Source: Eucalyptus grandis (taxonomy: Eukaryota; Streptophyta; Magnoliopsida; Myrtales; Myrtaceae). Taken from it: DNA of 64,000 nucleotides. The stretch spans positions 39,130,196-39,194,195 of the forward strand of contig NC_052618.1 in assembly GCF_016545825.1 (NCBI RefSeq), given 5' to 3'. Both the position numbers and the translations under genes were made by a program. The notes beneath the pieces are model-generated. The model searched no databases, was not told the origin of the DNA, and saw nothing but the letters and a program-made list of their open reading frames with translations. This document shows, in pieces, positions 25,166-36,000 of the stretch (position 1 is its first letter; every line of letters begins with the position of its first letter).

Positions 25166-25310
25166 AGGAAATTTCTTTTTTAAGCTCACAATTCCATTGA
25201 GTAAATTTTCTTAATTCATCAGACATTTGTGTCTGCTTATAATACACTTCATCACAAGTGACTTTAGAAGGTTCTCCCATATCATATTTTGAATCTATAT
25301 CAGTCATCAA
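25122..25310 (-). pseudogene. Short coiled-coil frame, function unknown
   Basis: A 62-aa minus-strand frame, acidic at the N-terminus and then a Glu/Lys/Leu-rich helix (SDELRKFTQWNCELKKEISLL). The charge pattern and Leu spacing look like a coiled coil and its 3' end is shared with the relic at 19801-19998. It reaches a stop where the other copy reads on. It may be an exon fragment of a lost gene; I do not recognise the family. Confidence 0.25.
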
Positions 25311-27660
25311 GCAGAGAGAGGAAGCTTTTTCGATTTTTTTTTTTCCTTTTCTTTTCTTTTTTTATCTTTAATTTTCATCATCTTCTTCATACAATCTTTA
25401 CTGTCGTTACACCAAAAAGTGGAATTTTAACCAAATGGTGAAAAATTCTTCACAAAGTTGGTTCTTGGCTTTTCGTATGGAACTGGGTTGTGTGATGATT
25501 TTGGATATAGGAGTGTATGGATTTTAAAGTGAGAATGCAATGCAAAGAAGACGAATGTACAAAAAGTAAATGACAAATAAACTCTGAGGATGAAAAGACA
25601 TGCAATTAATACATTGATTAAGCACATTGCGAATTTGTGTTTGAGCTGATCCGCTTTACAGTGAATATCACGAATACTTGTAGCCCACTATAAGCAATTA
25701 TCACTTAAAAACGCGTTTTCCGAGATTCCTGGTGTGTTATTTGTGCTCTGGCAATCATTATCAATGGGAAGTTACAAATTCCTAAGTCACTAGGACGCTC
25801 AACCGTCACTTGACTTTGGCCCATCCATTTGACATCTTTGAACAATGTGTTCTCTTTCTTCTTCTTTTCACAAAACACCGAGCCAACTTTAAGATAACTG
25901 ATCACTTGTAAATTTTGTCGATGAGTTATGGTACTTCCTAAACATCCCTTATTTTTCATCGATGTCGATATAATTTAGTTACCGAGGACCATATCACATA
26001 ATTGTGGATGTCTATGCCACAGAGTTGTCAGTTTAACCAATCTAAACCAATTGATCGAACTTCATTATTTGATGATTACAAAAAGTTGGCTATATTTTTT
26101 TATGTAAATAATTGTTCGTCTTCTTCTTATCTGATCAAGCTAGACAACATCAAGCTCCACTGCAACGTTGAACTTGAGCCCTAGATCCAGAGTGCTTGAC
26201 CTATGCCATTGTGTCGAACTCGAGGCCCTACATTTGGAGGGCTCGAGCTCCATCAGAACATCAAGCTCGAGCCCTAAATCTAGCTACTATGACTATTGAT
26301 TTAGAGAGCATCATGTCTTGGCTATTTGTATTCTCTCCGTTCTCGTACCTCGGCTTCTTGAACTTCATCACATGATTGGAGTCTTTTTCCAAGCCACACT
26401 CTATTTAGATTCTACTTCTTTCTTACTCTCATCGGAGTCATCAGTAGGAGCCAAATTCTTGGGCACAATCGATGGGGGGCCGGGTACAAGTACTAGGGTC
26501 TTGGGCCTTGCCTCAAAGGACTAGAGCACAACCTTAGTTGACCCCGTCCTGATCTCAATGGACCAAGGCTTAGCAGAAGTGACTTGGTTATGGAAGCCAA
26601 GTACCCAATAGTGAGAAAATCTCTTGTAATATTTTGAAATTGACAAAATCGTTCAATTTGTGTTACTACTTGATAGATGCAAATGTCTTTGTTTCAGGTA
26701 ACATTGACATAAGTATGTTCTATTACTATTGGTTTGTTCCAAAGTACAAAAAGGAAAGACTTCTTGTGAAGACTAGAATGACCTTAATGGAGGGTGACAA
26801 GTCTGCAATGGGAAGTTCAAGGAGACTTGGAGGTAGCATAAGGTGAACTATTCATTGGGGCTTCTATCACCAATTTACTAAGGAAGAGCAAATGGAAAAT
26901 TGTAAATAAGTCAACTACCATCAAGAAGCTTAGACAGACTCATGGATCGCTAATATGAGTAGCTCCCTATATCACAGGAGAAGAACGTGCATATCACGTG
27001 ATGACACACTTTGATTTGAAGACCATCTATTCATTTGACTATCAATCTAAGTCTTATGGAATATTTACAACAAGCCAAAGCCTAGAACTTTGGAAGAGGC
27101 ACATGAAGGAGAATCCAATCAATCATCAATCACTATGGTGTAAATAAATTTTCTAATATAAGTAACTTTATTCTTGAAAACTACACCATTGTAAGGAAGA
27201 TTTGATTGTGTGGGCAACTAGATCTCCCAGTGATTGTGTTGTTTATTTTCAATGACTAAATTGATCATCTTGAAAATTATCCAATGAATAGTTTGGATAT
27301 TGAAGACTACATAAGAAAATCAATGTATGCTAGAGAAGACATAAATCACGAGAACAACTACGAACTGAAAAAGCTTTATTGTTTGATACAATTATACTCT
27401 TGTTGACTTATTGAGCAAGAAGTTCATTTACTAAGGGCATTTTTCATTAATTTTAATCTCTTTAGAGAGCTGTATTAGTGTTGTAGTAGTGCTTGGGATT
27501 TAGTAATGTTATTTACCAGCTTCAGCTAGAAGCAACACAAGTTATGTTGGAACTTCTCAAAGTATTGCTACTGGATTCTAGTCCATTGGTGGCTATTATT
27601 AGTGTGGGAAAGTGAACATGGTTTGATCTAAGCCAAACCGCTATAAAGATATGTGTACCT
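25166..27660. other. Intergenic, no recognisable gene
   Basis: AT-rich DNA with only short frames. A minus-strand 84-aa frame (25705-25959) has ordinary-looking composition but no motif that I know. At 26150-26580 there are repeated GAGCCCTA, CTCGAGC and CTTGGGCC words that recall the 323-bp repeat at 29345-30313, perhaps a distant relative. Nothing else stands out. Confidence 0.4.
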
Positions 27661-29300
27661 AAATCCTAGATATGACATATGATTAATGATATGTGATAAG
27701 TAGATAATGACAACGCACCAAAATATATGTCCTATTGAAAATCCACCAACGTAAATCAATGATATATTATCTTAATGCGAATCAATTATGCAAAATCCAT
27801 AAATTTGTCATAAAAAATTGAAATAATAAAAAATCTAACCCGCCTTCTCGCGGTTCAATATTTTTTTATTATTATGGCTTAATATGAAAAATTTCCCGAT
27901 CGGGTAACAATTATATATAACCAATTAAGTTAGAATCACAAGCTAAGAAATCGTATAGTCGAACTGAATTTAACCTAAACAGATTACCTAGCTTGGAAAA
28001 ATTATCTCCAAGATGGAAACCAGCAGGGAACGATTCCAAATTCACCATTCTCAAGCCTCAAGTGACCTGCACGAGGAAAATGGTACCAACAGTACTGAAC
28101 TTGCTGGACAACTTCGGATGAAGGATGGTCGGCGTTGGAGCGGGCGAGGGAGACAGCCGGCGTCGGAGTTTCGGCGAGGACTGGGCGGCAGCAGCAGCAG
28201 GGAGGCGCGGCGTCGGTGACCGGCGAACAGCAGGGTCGCGGGTCGCGGGTCGCAGCGGTGGTGGCGCGGGCTGAGGCGCAGTGGCGGAGACGGTGGCTGC
28301 GGCAGAAAGGGGGTGTGCGGACGTCGGGCGCCGGGCGGAAGGCAGCGCGTAGGCTGCTGGTGTGAGTTGCAGAAGCTGATGCGGAGGTGCAGTGGTGAAG
28401 CGACGAGACAGCACTCGGGCAGAGAGGGCGTCGGGTCGTCGTGGCTGCAGCAAGGGCGACGAACGACGATGCTGGTACGGTGACTGGCGCGAGGGGACGA
28501 TAGTGACCGGCGAGCAGCTGGGTCGCGGGTCGGTGTGAGCTACAGGCGTTGGCAACAGGGGTGGGTTGCAGGCGTAGGCGATCTGCTGAAGGGTTGTTGG
28601 TGCGGCGGCCGGTACAAGTTCTCAGGCTGGTGCAGCATCGCGGGGATCGGCGGGTTGCAGGGAGCGTCGGTGAGCGAGGCGCGGCGCCAGGTCGTCGCGG
28701 CGAGCTTCGTGGGGAGACCGGCGAAGCGGCTGTGGCGGACGCGCGGTGGCGGAAGCGCGGTAGCGGCTGGCGGAGGCGGTGCCGGCGCAGTGACCGGTGC
28801 GAGCGCAGGGCCGGCGCGTCGGGGGCCCTCGCGGAGAAGATGAACAGTCGCTGCCTCCCCTTTTTTTTTCTTTTTTTTTTCTGGTCGAACGTTACTTCAC
28901 GTCAGCCTCTCTCACCTCTCACTGTATCCTCTCTCCTCACGTCTCTCTCACGTCATTTCCCTCTCTCTGTCTTCTTCTTTTCGCTGTTTCTTTGCTGACT
29001 TTTCTTTTCCCTCGAAAAGAGCACCGATAGCTTCTCTCTCTTTTTTGTCCAATTTTTCTTGACCTCGAAGCCTCGCATTCTTTATTTATTTATAGAGAAA
29101 AACTCAAAAGTTGTTGAAGATTTCTCAATATAATTACACATATTCACTCAACCACTCAACAAGAAAAATGGCTCCAAAATTACTCAATCGCTGAATTTTT
29201 TAATTTTGAAATAAGGAGATATGTTCAATAAGAAAAATGCTTCATTATTCAAAAATTTCCAAAATCTCCCTTCAAATGTTTTATTTTATATATTATTTAT
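27661..29300. repeat. Single diverged relative of the 1.89-kb array unit
   Basis: It has the same order of parts as the array unit: AT-rich DNA with a hairpin of the form AACCCGC-N6-GCGGTT (27837-27856; the array has AACCTGT-N6-ACAGGTT), a CTACCTAAGG-like word (ACCTAGCTTGG, 27987), then a GC-rich block (28125-28840) made of GGCGTCGG and GCAGCAG words, then GAAGATGAACAGT (28837) and a pyrimidine-rich tail. Base identity outside these landmarks is low by eye. GC-rich open frames on both strands here (up to 165 aa) are compositional. Confidence 0.5.
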
Positions 29301-29344
29301 TACTATATTTTTATTTTCTAAAAAATAATTTTAATCCTAAATTA

Positions 29345-30313
29345 GGTTTCAACATAATAGTAACACATTGTACTTGATATCATCAGTTTACTCCTATATA
29401 TATAATTGTTCACATATTTGCAAGAATACATCAACTTTTGATTAGTAACCTATTCATCTATCTACATTGCATATTTAATCATAACACCACGACGTGGTTG
29501 CTGTGGATTCTAGCACAAGCATTGATCTCCATGCACGGTCGTCGAGGACCCAAGCATGGGCATTGGGGCCTCAAGCTAGCCTCAAGAGACTTGGGCCCCA
29601 GCATCAATCACATGACCAAAGGAGTCGAGTACCCAAGCATGGGAATTGGGTCTTGGGCCCTAGCTTTGGTTTCAACATAATAGTAACACATTGTACTTGA
29701 TATCATCGGTTTACTCCTATATATATAATTGTTCACATATTTGCAAGAATACATCAACTTTTGATTAGTAACCTATTCATCTCTCTACATTGCATATTTA
29801 ATCATAACACCACGATGTGGTTGCTGTGGATTCTAACACAAGCATTGATCTCCATGCACGGTCGTCGAGGACCCAAGCATGGGCATTGGGGCCTCAAGCT
29901 AGCCTCAAGAGACTTGGGCCCCAGCATCAATCACATGACCAAAGGAGTCGAGTACCCAAGCATGGGAATTGGGTCTTGGGCCCTAGCTTTGGTTTCAACA
30001 TAATAGTAACACATTGTACTTGATATCATCAATTTACTCCTATATATATAATTGTTCACATATTTGCAAGAATACATCAACTTTTGATTAGTAACCTATT
30101 CATCTCCCTACATTGCATATTTAATCATAACACCACTACATGGTTGCTGTGGATTCTAGCACAAGCATTGATCTCCATGCACGGTCGCCGAAGACCCAAT
30201 CATGGGCATTGGGGCCTCAAGCTAGCCTCAAGAGACTTGGGCCCCAGCATCAATCACATGACCAAAGGAGTCGAGTACCCAAGCATGGGAATTGGGTCTT
30301 GGGCCCTAGCTTT
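29345..30313. repeat. 323-bp tandem repeat, three copies
   Basis: Copies start GGTTTCAACATAATAG at 29345, 29668 and 29991, exactly 323 bases apart, with only a few substitutions between them. Each contains the words CCAAGCATGGGCATTGGGGC and GACTTGGGCCCC. After the third copy, 30314-30500 continues with degenerate versions of the same words (CTTGGGCATGG, GTCGAGGACTC). Each copy carries the same 80-aa plus-strand frame because the DNA is repeated, not because it is a gene. Confidence 0.9.
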
Positions 30314-30768
30314 TGTTAACCCAACCATGATCGATGAGGAACCTAGCTTGGCCTTGATCAACCTCGGCCCAAGCACCGTGACTTGGGCATGGAATTCGAT
30401 GCATGGCCGTCGAGGACTCATGCATAGGCATTGGTGTGTAATGGCAATGGCAATGGGGTTCTCATGCCCAAGTGCGAAAACTCTAGTGCAAACGTCGATA
30501 TCTAGTTGTATTTTAGAAAATGATTTTTGATTTTTAAAAGAGAAATTATTTTCCTAAGTCCAAGTATATGTTTTTCGTTGACTATGAAGATATCTTCTAT
30601 AGACTCATCTTTCTAAGCAACCTAAACATCAGAAAATGTTTTCTAATAAGATTTTTTTGTGAAACAAATAGCACCTTATTAAGCACTCTCACGGTACAAT
30701 CTCAAGTCTACTTGTGGAAAGAAATTTTTTTTATCGATCGTGCCTCATGTAAAAGTACAATAAAAGGA

Positions 30769-32129
30769 GGGAAAAGTACCAAAAAAGTCCTAAACCTTTT
30801 GGCTTTGTGCCGATTTAGTCCTAAATCTTCATTTGGTGATGATTTAGTCATAAACCTTTTTACGTTGTGCCAATTCAGTTCTTTCCGGCCAATTTTGGCC
30901 AGATTTTGCTGACTGGACACCGGTCGGCTGACATGGTCTTATCGGCGCCGACGTGTATAATTTTTAATAATATTTTAATATTTTTGAATATTTTTATTTT
31001 TATTTTTATTTTTATTTTTATTTTTTATTTTTATTCTTTTATTCTTTTATTCTTTTATTCTTTTTCTTTTTCTTCTCATCTTCTTCCTCTAGCCGGTCGC
31101 CGGAGCTCGGCCGACCGGCCCAGGCGACGGCCGGCGAGGTCGACCTCGCCGGCCACCTCGCCAATGGCCGCGAGGGCAGCCTCGCCCGGCGGGCGAGGCT
31201 CGCCCTCGCCGGATCTGGCGAGGATCAAGCCTCGCCGCCCTCGCGGCCTGGGTGGCGAGGCTCGCCCTCGCCGGATCCGGCGAGGATCAAGCCTCGCCGC
31301 CCTCGCGGCCGGGTGGCGAGCTCGCCCCCGATCCGGCGAGGGTTGAGCCTCACCCATGGCGCGAGGGCGAGCCCCGGCTCGGCGCGAAACCAGACTCCTC
31401 CCGGCGCCATTCTCTCGATCCCAATCTCGCCCTAGAAATTTCCTCCCTCCTCCGCTCGTCGTCGTCGTCATCTCTAGGGTTTACGGGAGCTCGGGGTGTC
31501 TTCGGTCGCGCGGCTCCGTCCTCGGATTTTCGCCTATTTCTCCCGCGGCTGCGATTCGTCGAGGGTGGGGGTTTTGTGATTCCTGGGGTTCTCCGAGGCG
31601 CTGGCCTCGCGCCGAGCTGGCGGGGCTCGCCCTCGCCGGCCATGGGCGAGGCTCGACCCTCACCGGATCTGGCGAGGGTGAGCCTCGCCACCCGGCCGCG
31701 AGGGAGAGCCTCGCCCGCCCGGCGTGAGGCCGCCCTCGCCGCCCCGGCGAGGTGGCCGGGCGAGGTCGACCTCACCGGCCGTCGCCGGGGCCGATCGCCG
31801 GAGCTCGGCGACCGGCTAGAGGAAGAAGATGAGAAGAAAAAGAAAAAGAATAAAAGAAAAGAATAAAATTAAAAATAAAAAGAGAAAAATAATATAAAAA
31901 ATAAAAATATTCAAAAATATTAAAATATTATTAAAAATTGTACACGTCGCCGCCGATCGTGCCATGTCAGCCGGCCGACGTCCAATCAGTAAAATCCGGC
32001 CAAAATTGGCCGGAAATGACTAAATTGGCACAACGTAAAAAAGTTTAGGACTAAATCGGCACCAAAAAAAGGTTTATGACCAAATTGGCACAAAGCCAAA
32101 AGGTTTATGACTTTTTTGGCACTTTTCCC
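30769..32129. mobile_element. Pack-MULE-like element with long TIRs and 10-bp target duplication
   Basis: The termini GGGAAAAGTACCAAAAAAGT and, inverted, GGGAAAAGTGCCAAAAAAGT match, and are flanked by identical AATAAAAGGA at 30759-30768 and 32130-32139. The arms stay complementary for about 550-600 bases: AT-rich outer parts (30769-31070 and 31840-32129) and GC-rich inner parts (31080-31385 and 31610-31835) with GGCGAGGCTCGCC-type words. The left inner arm contains an internal tandem duplication of roughly 80 bases. The loop, about 31386-31610, is of normal complexity. No transposase is encoded, so it would need one from elsewhere. Confidence 0.85.
31386..31610 (+). other. Possible captured gene 5' end inside the element
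   Basis: Between the two arms lies non-repetitive sequence with plant 5'-UTR style: CCTAGAAATTTCCTCCCTCC, a GTCGTCGTCGTC run and CTCTAGGGTTT, then GC-rich, codon-like DNA. Pack-MULEs typically hold such captured gene starts. The donor gene cannot be named from this sequence and no long frame with a known motif is present. Confidence 0.35.
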
Positions 32130-32139
32130 AATAAAAGGA

Positions 32140-32889
32140 TATTTGATGCAGATGTTTAAGATGAGCTTCAAACTAGATTGATCTTCTTCTACATTGTATC
32201 ATTGTGCACGAAAATTAAGAAGTCTCCTAAAATTTTCTCAATAGAACTCTTTGATACTTAAGTAAGTGTTTGAGAAAAACGAGAGAAAAAATGTTTAGGT
32301 AGGAAAATTCTAGATGTTTAGTTTTGAATGACTTGCTTGATTTTAGTCCTCACCATTTTATTCGTGGTAGTCAAACTCTAGCCAATCACCTTTTTGTTAA
32401 GATGTACATATAAGTTATGTTAGGAAAATCTCACATCAGGTGTGTGAAATGATTAATATATCATAATTGGCCCATAATTGGATATGTTGACGGAACCGCC
32501 TGATCTAAGAGTGCATGCAAAACTGGACTTGCATGATGCTGGCATTAATAACTCCATATAATCCATTTAATTTCTACCCTCATCAATTTGCTTGCTGGAA
32601 GTGCATGCCTCTTGTCTCTTGCTTGTGGCTGAGAAGCATGTTTAGCTAATCTATCGAACTGACCATGTACCCAAGTTTTTAAATTCTGTATTAGTATGTA
32701 ACAGTAGTGGAATATGGTATCTATGGGGAAGATAGATGTAATGAAGATAACGTTTTATGCACTTCGTCACTTGCTTTCTTTTGGCAATTGATAGAGGACT
32801 AGAACTGAAATTAATCATTTAATCATAATTCCATAGATATTGGTAAAACGACAAATTAGATCATGAAATTAAAATAAAAAATGTTAACA
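32140..32889. other. Intergenic; 3' flank of LOX copy B
   Basis: From about 32540 the DNA aligns with 5170-5520 downstream of LOX copy A and, for 75 bases, with 235-310. The earlier part (32140-32540) shows nothing recognisable. No coding frame. Confidence 0.55.
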
Positions 32890-33010
32890 AATTAGGATGA
32901 CCACATTATCATCCGCATATACCACGCTCTCTCTTCTTCTACAAAACAGAGAGAGAAGTTCTCTCTCCGCAGCCAATGTGGTCGCCACCACGAACAAGAA
33001 TGTCGTTTGC
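32890..33010 (-). other. 3' UTR of LOX copy B (inferred)
   Basis: Equivalent to 5520-5642 of copy A; both keep CACATTATCATC and a run of ACCGCC/CACCACC-like words just after the stop codon. Confidence 0.45.
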
Positions 33011-36000
33011 TCAGATAGAAATGCTGTATGGAACTCCCTTCCCTGTCACGCCGGGCTCGGAGAATGGCTTCAAGAGTTCGTACGGCACGATCCCGGCTCC
33101 ACTTCGATTCTTAAACCTTTGGTCGGTGTTCCTCTTGTCGATGATGCCCTCAAGCTCCTTCAGCCTCCCGCTGAACCTCTCGAATGCTGTCTTTATCGCC
33201 GGCTCCTCTTTCAACGCTGGTTCCGGATCCTGTCCCAGATACTCCTCATCTGGCGAGTGGTTCGACAGCACGTCGAGGATTGCCATCACCTTGGTCGCCT
33301 GTATCTGTGACGGGAAGCACGTGAGGAGTGTGGTTTCAGGCTTGTCCCAGAAGATCTTGAGCTCTTCCTCGGTCGGGTCCTCGACGGGCATCTTGGTTCG
33401 GGCGATGGTGGGCCGGTTCGGGAAGTAACCGGCATAGGTGTACTGGCCAAAGTTGACAGCAGCATGGTGGCCGGAGGTGACCCAGACCATGGTGGTGATA
33501 ATGTGGACGAGGTCGGACGGGGTCTTGAGGTCGGGCCACCCGGGGGAGTCTTTCTTGTCACCATGGCCGACGGTCCGGATCTCAGTCCACCAGGACTGGA
33601 GCTCCTTGTCCGACGCAATGCGGCTTGGGTCGGGGTAGTAGTGGCTGACGTAGTCGGTGACCCACTCCTTGATGGCGTCCCACAAGAGGAGGCCATCGTT
33701 GGCGAAGGGGTAGTCCTCGATCGCTAGCCTGAGGCCATGGGGTGCCATCGGGTCTTCCACTGCCAATCCCCTGGCAAGAATTGACACGAACAGAAAAGCT
33801 TGAGAACGCTCCATGTGCCAACGATTTTTATGTTCTTCACGTTAATAAGGGGGAAAAAAAGAAAAAGAAAAAAGAGGTGTGCAAGTAATTAATTGATGTA
33901 TAATACCTGCTAATTAAGTCATTGGGCAAGCCTTGTAAGTCGAATTGCCACTGCTTGTCATAGGCGACGGCGCTGAGCTCCATGGAATACTTGCCGGGAG
34001 AGAAGGAGCTCTCGATGATCCCGTCGCCATTGATCAGAAACCCGCGAGCCAGCGCATTGATCTGCATCGTGTACCGGAAGTGCGGGTGCAGCAACTTGTA
34101 GATTGGGTGCATCTCACTCAGTTGCCGGTTTGTTGCTATTATATAGGGTTCCGTGGCACAATGAGTCCGCAACCTACGATGATCGAAATCAGAGAAACAT
34201 TATTTACCACATCATCGTTTATGCAAATAGGCACTTCTCAAAATAATTCACGTTTTAATGCAAATCATTTCATTGTAAGGAACAATTACAAAATTACCTA
34301 CATACTCACATATCACAATGAGCCATTAGCCTGCTTCGTTACTAGTATACTTCTATCTAATAGGTGTATGATTTTTTTTGCTTGTCAAAAAGTAATGATC
34401 CACTTATTCCAAAGCATTCGCTTCGGAAAGAATTTGAACTAATTGTGCCACAGTTGAGCGTTTCTGTCCAATTGCTATTACCAGTGGCTGACGAGCTGGT
34501 GGTATCCAGAGTCGTGGGCAAGGACATGGGCCTTGGCGAGCCGCCAAAGCCACCTGCCAGTGGAGCTGCACGACGGGGTGAACACCTGCTTCCATTGCGG
34601 CTTACCGTCATCGGTCGGCGGCCGTGTGAGCTCGATGGCAAGTGGTTTCAACGTCTCATCTGGGGTCAGGAAGAAGAGCGTTCTCGACCCGTACAAGGTT
34701 GTCCCCTTGAGTTGTCTCACTTTGTTCACGTATGGTAGGAACAGGTCGTGGTAGTCCAGCATGAACAGCTTCTTTTGCTTGATGGCCTGCACAATATAGA
34801 ATTCCACCGAACCGGAAAGGTCGGATCCAAGTCAAATTTCATTAATTGGGGCAGTAGGATTTAGGTTTATGCTCAAGACTAGAGAGCGGATAAGTCGTAT
34901 TAGGTGATACTTCGTGAATGGAGTATTTTTGTACCTCAGTTACTGTCATGAAGCCTTTGATTTCCCTTTCGATAATCTCCGTTGTGATAGCCGATTCAGA
35001 TGCACCGTAGATCTTAGGATCAAGCTCACTCCTCAAGGGCCATTCCTGAATACATATTTTAATGCTAGTTATGTATAGTAATCATATACCCAACATGGTG
35101 ATATCCAATAATTGTAGTTTTTATTAAACTAAATTAATTGTATGTGAGCAAATTATATATTTGAAATGTGTACAATAATTATTACCGTGACCAACTGGAT
35201 CGCATAGGGGTTAATTCCCGCTAGAGTTTGACGAGCAAACTCTTCATCACTAAACCAAAAAAATCGGTCTCCTGCAAGTTGGAAAAACGCGTTCAATTAT
35301 TATGCATGAAAAGTCTTGGAGATATATTCTAAATAATACATAAAAAATTTTGTCCTATGATTGACTAATAATACATTTTCCTGAAGAAAGAATGAGCGAT
35401 GATCATGTTACTTTCTCCGAATAGATTATGTCTACTTGATCACTTGTTAGTTTCCTTTCACTGAGCGCATTGAATCGAGCATACAGTAGAAATTTACGGA
35501 CGATAGCTGTCCAACACATACTTGAATGAGGACATAGAACTCAATTAAAGAGAGAGGGAGAGGGAGAGGGAAAGAGAGTTTGCTTACGGATCATAGTTTC
35601 AGGGGTTTCGAAGCGCAAGACATCTTGGGAGGCATCGGCGACGGTTTTGACGAGCCGGGGCAAGAGGTCCTTGAGGAAGCCTTGCTTCTGCAACGGGGGC
35701 AAGTTGACACCTTCGTTGAACAGATCGTCGATGTCGGAGAAGTAGGGGAACCCTAGGTCGGGGTCGACTATCACCGTATCTAGCGACTGCGCCAGTGCAT
35801 GCACCACCGAGTACACAGTCTTCGCCGAGAACGTCAAGTTCTTTATCGGCGAGAACTGTTCATCTCGAGGCACGTATGTGCTTCCACTCCTCGATTCCGA
35901 TTGCGGATCTGTTTTATATTATATGTGAATGTTTAATTTGTTCGTTAGGATGAAAAACAAAAATCAACGAATGTTTTGGATTTAACACTAGCTAACATAA

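Noticed and set aside
28058..28998. 165-aa minus-strand and 149-aa plus-strand frames
   Set aside because: Compositional frames in a GC-rich repeat block related to the array; no domain and no splice context.
29438..30530. Three similar 80-148 aa plus-strand frames
   Set aside because: They are the same DNA repeated three times; no sign of selection on the protein and no known motif.
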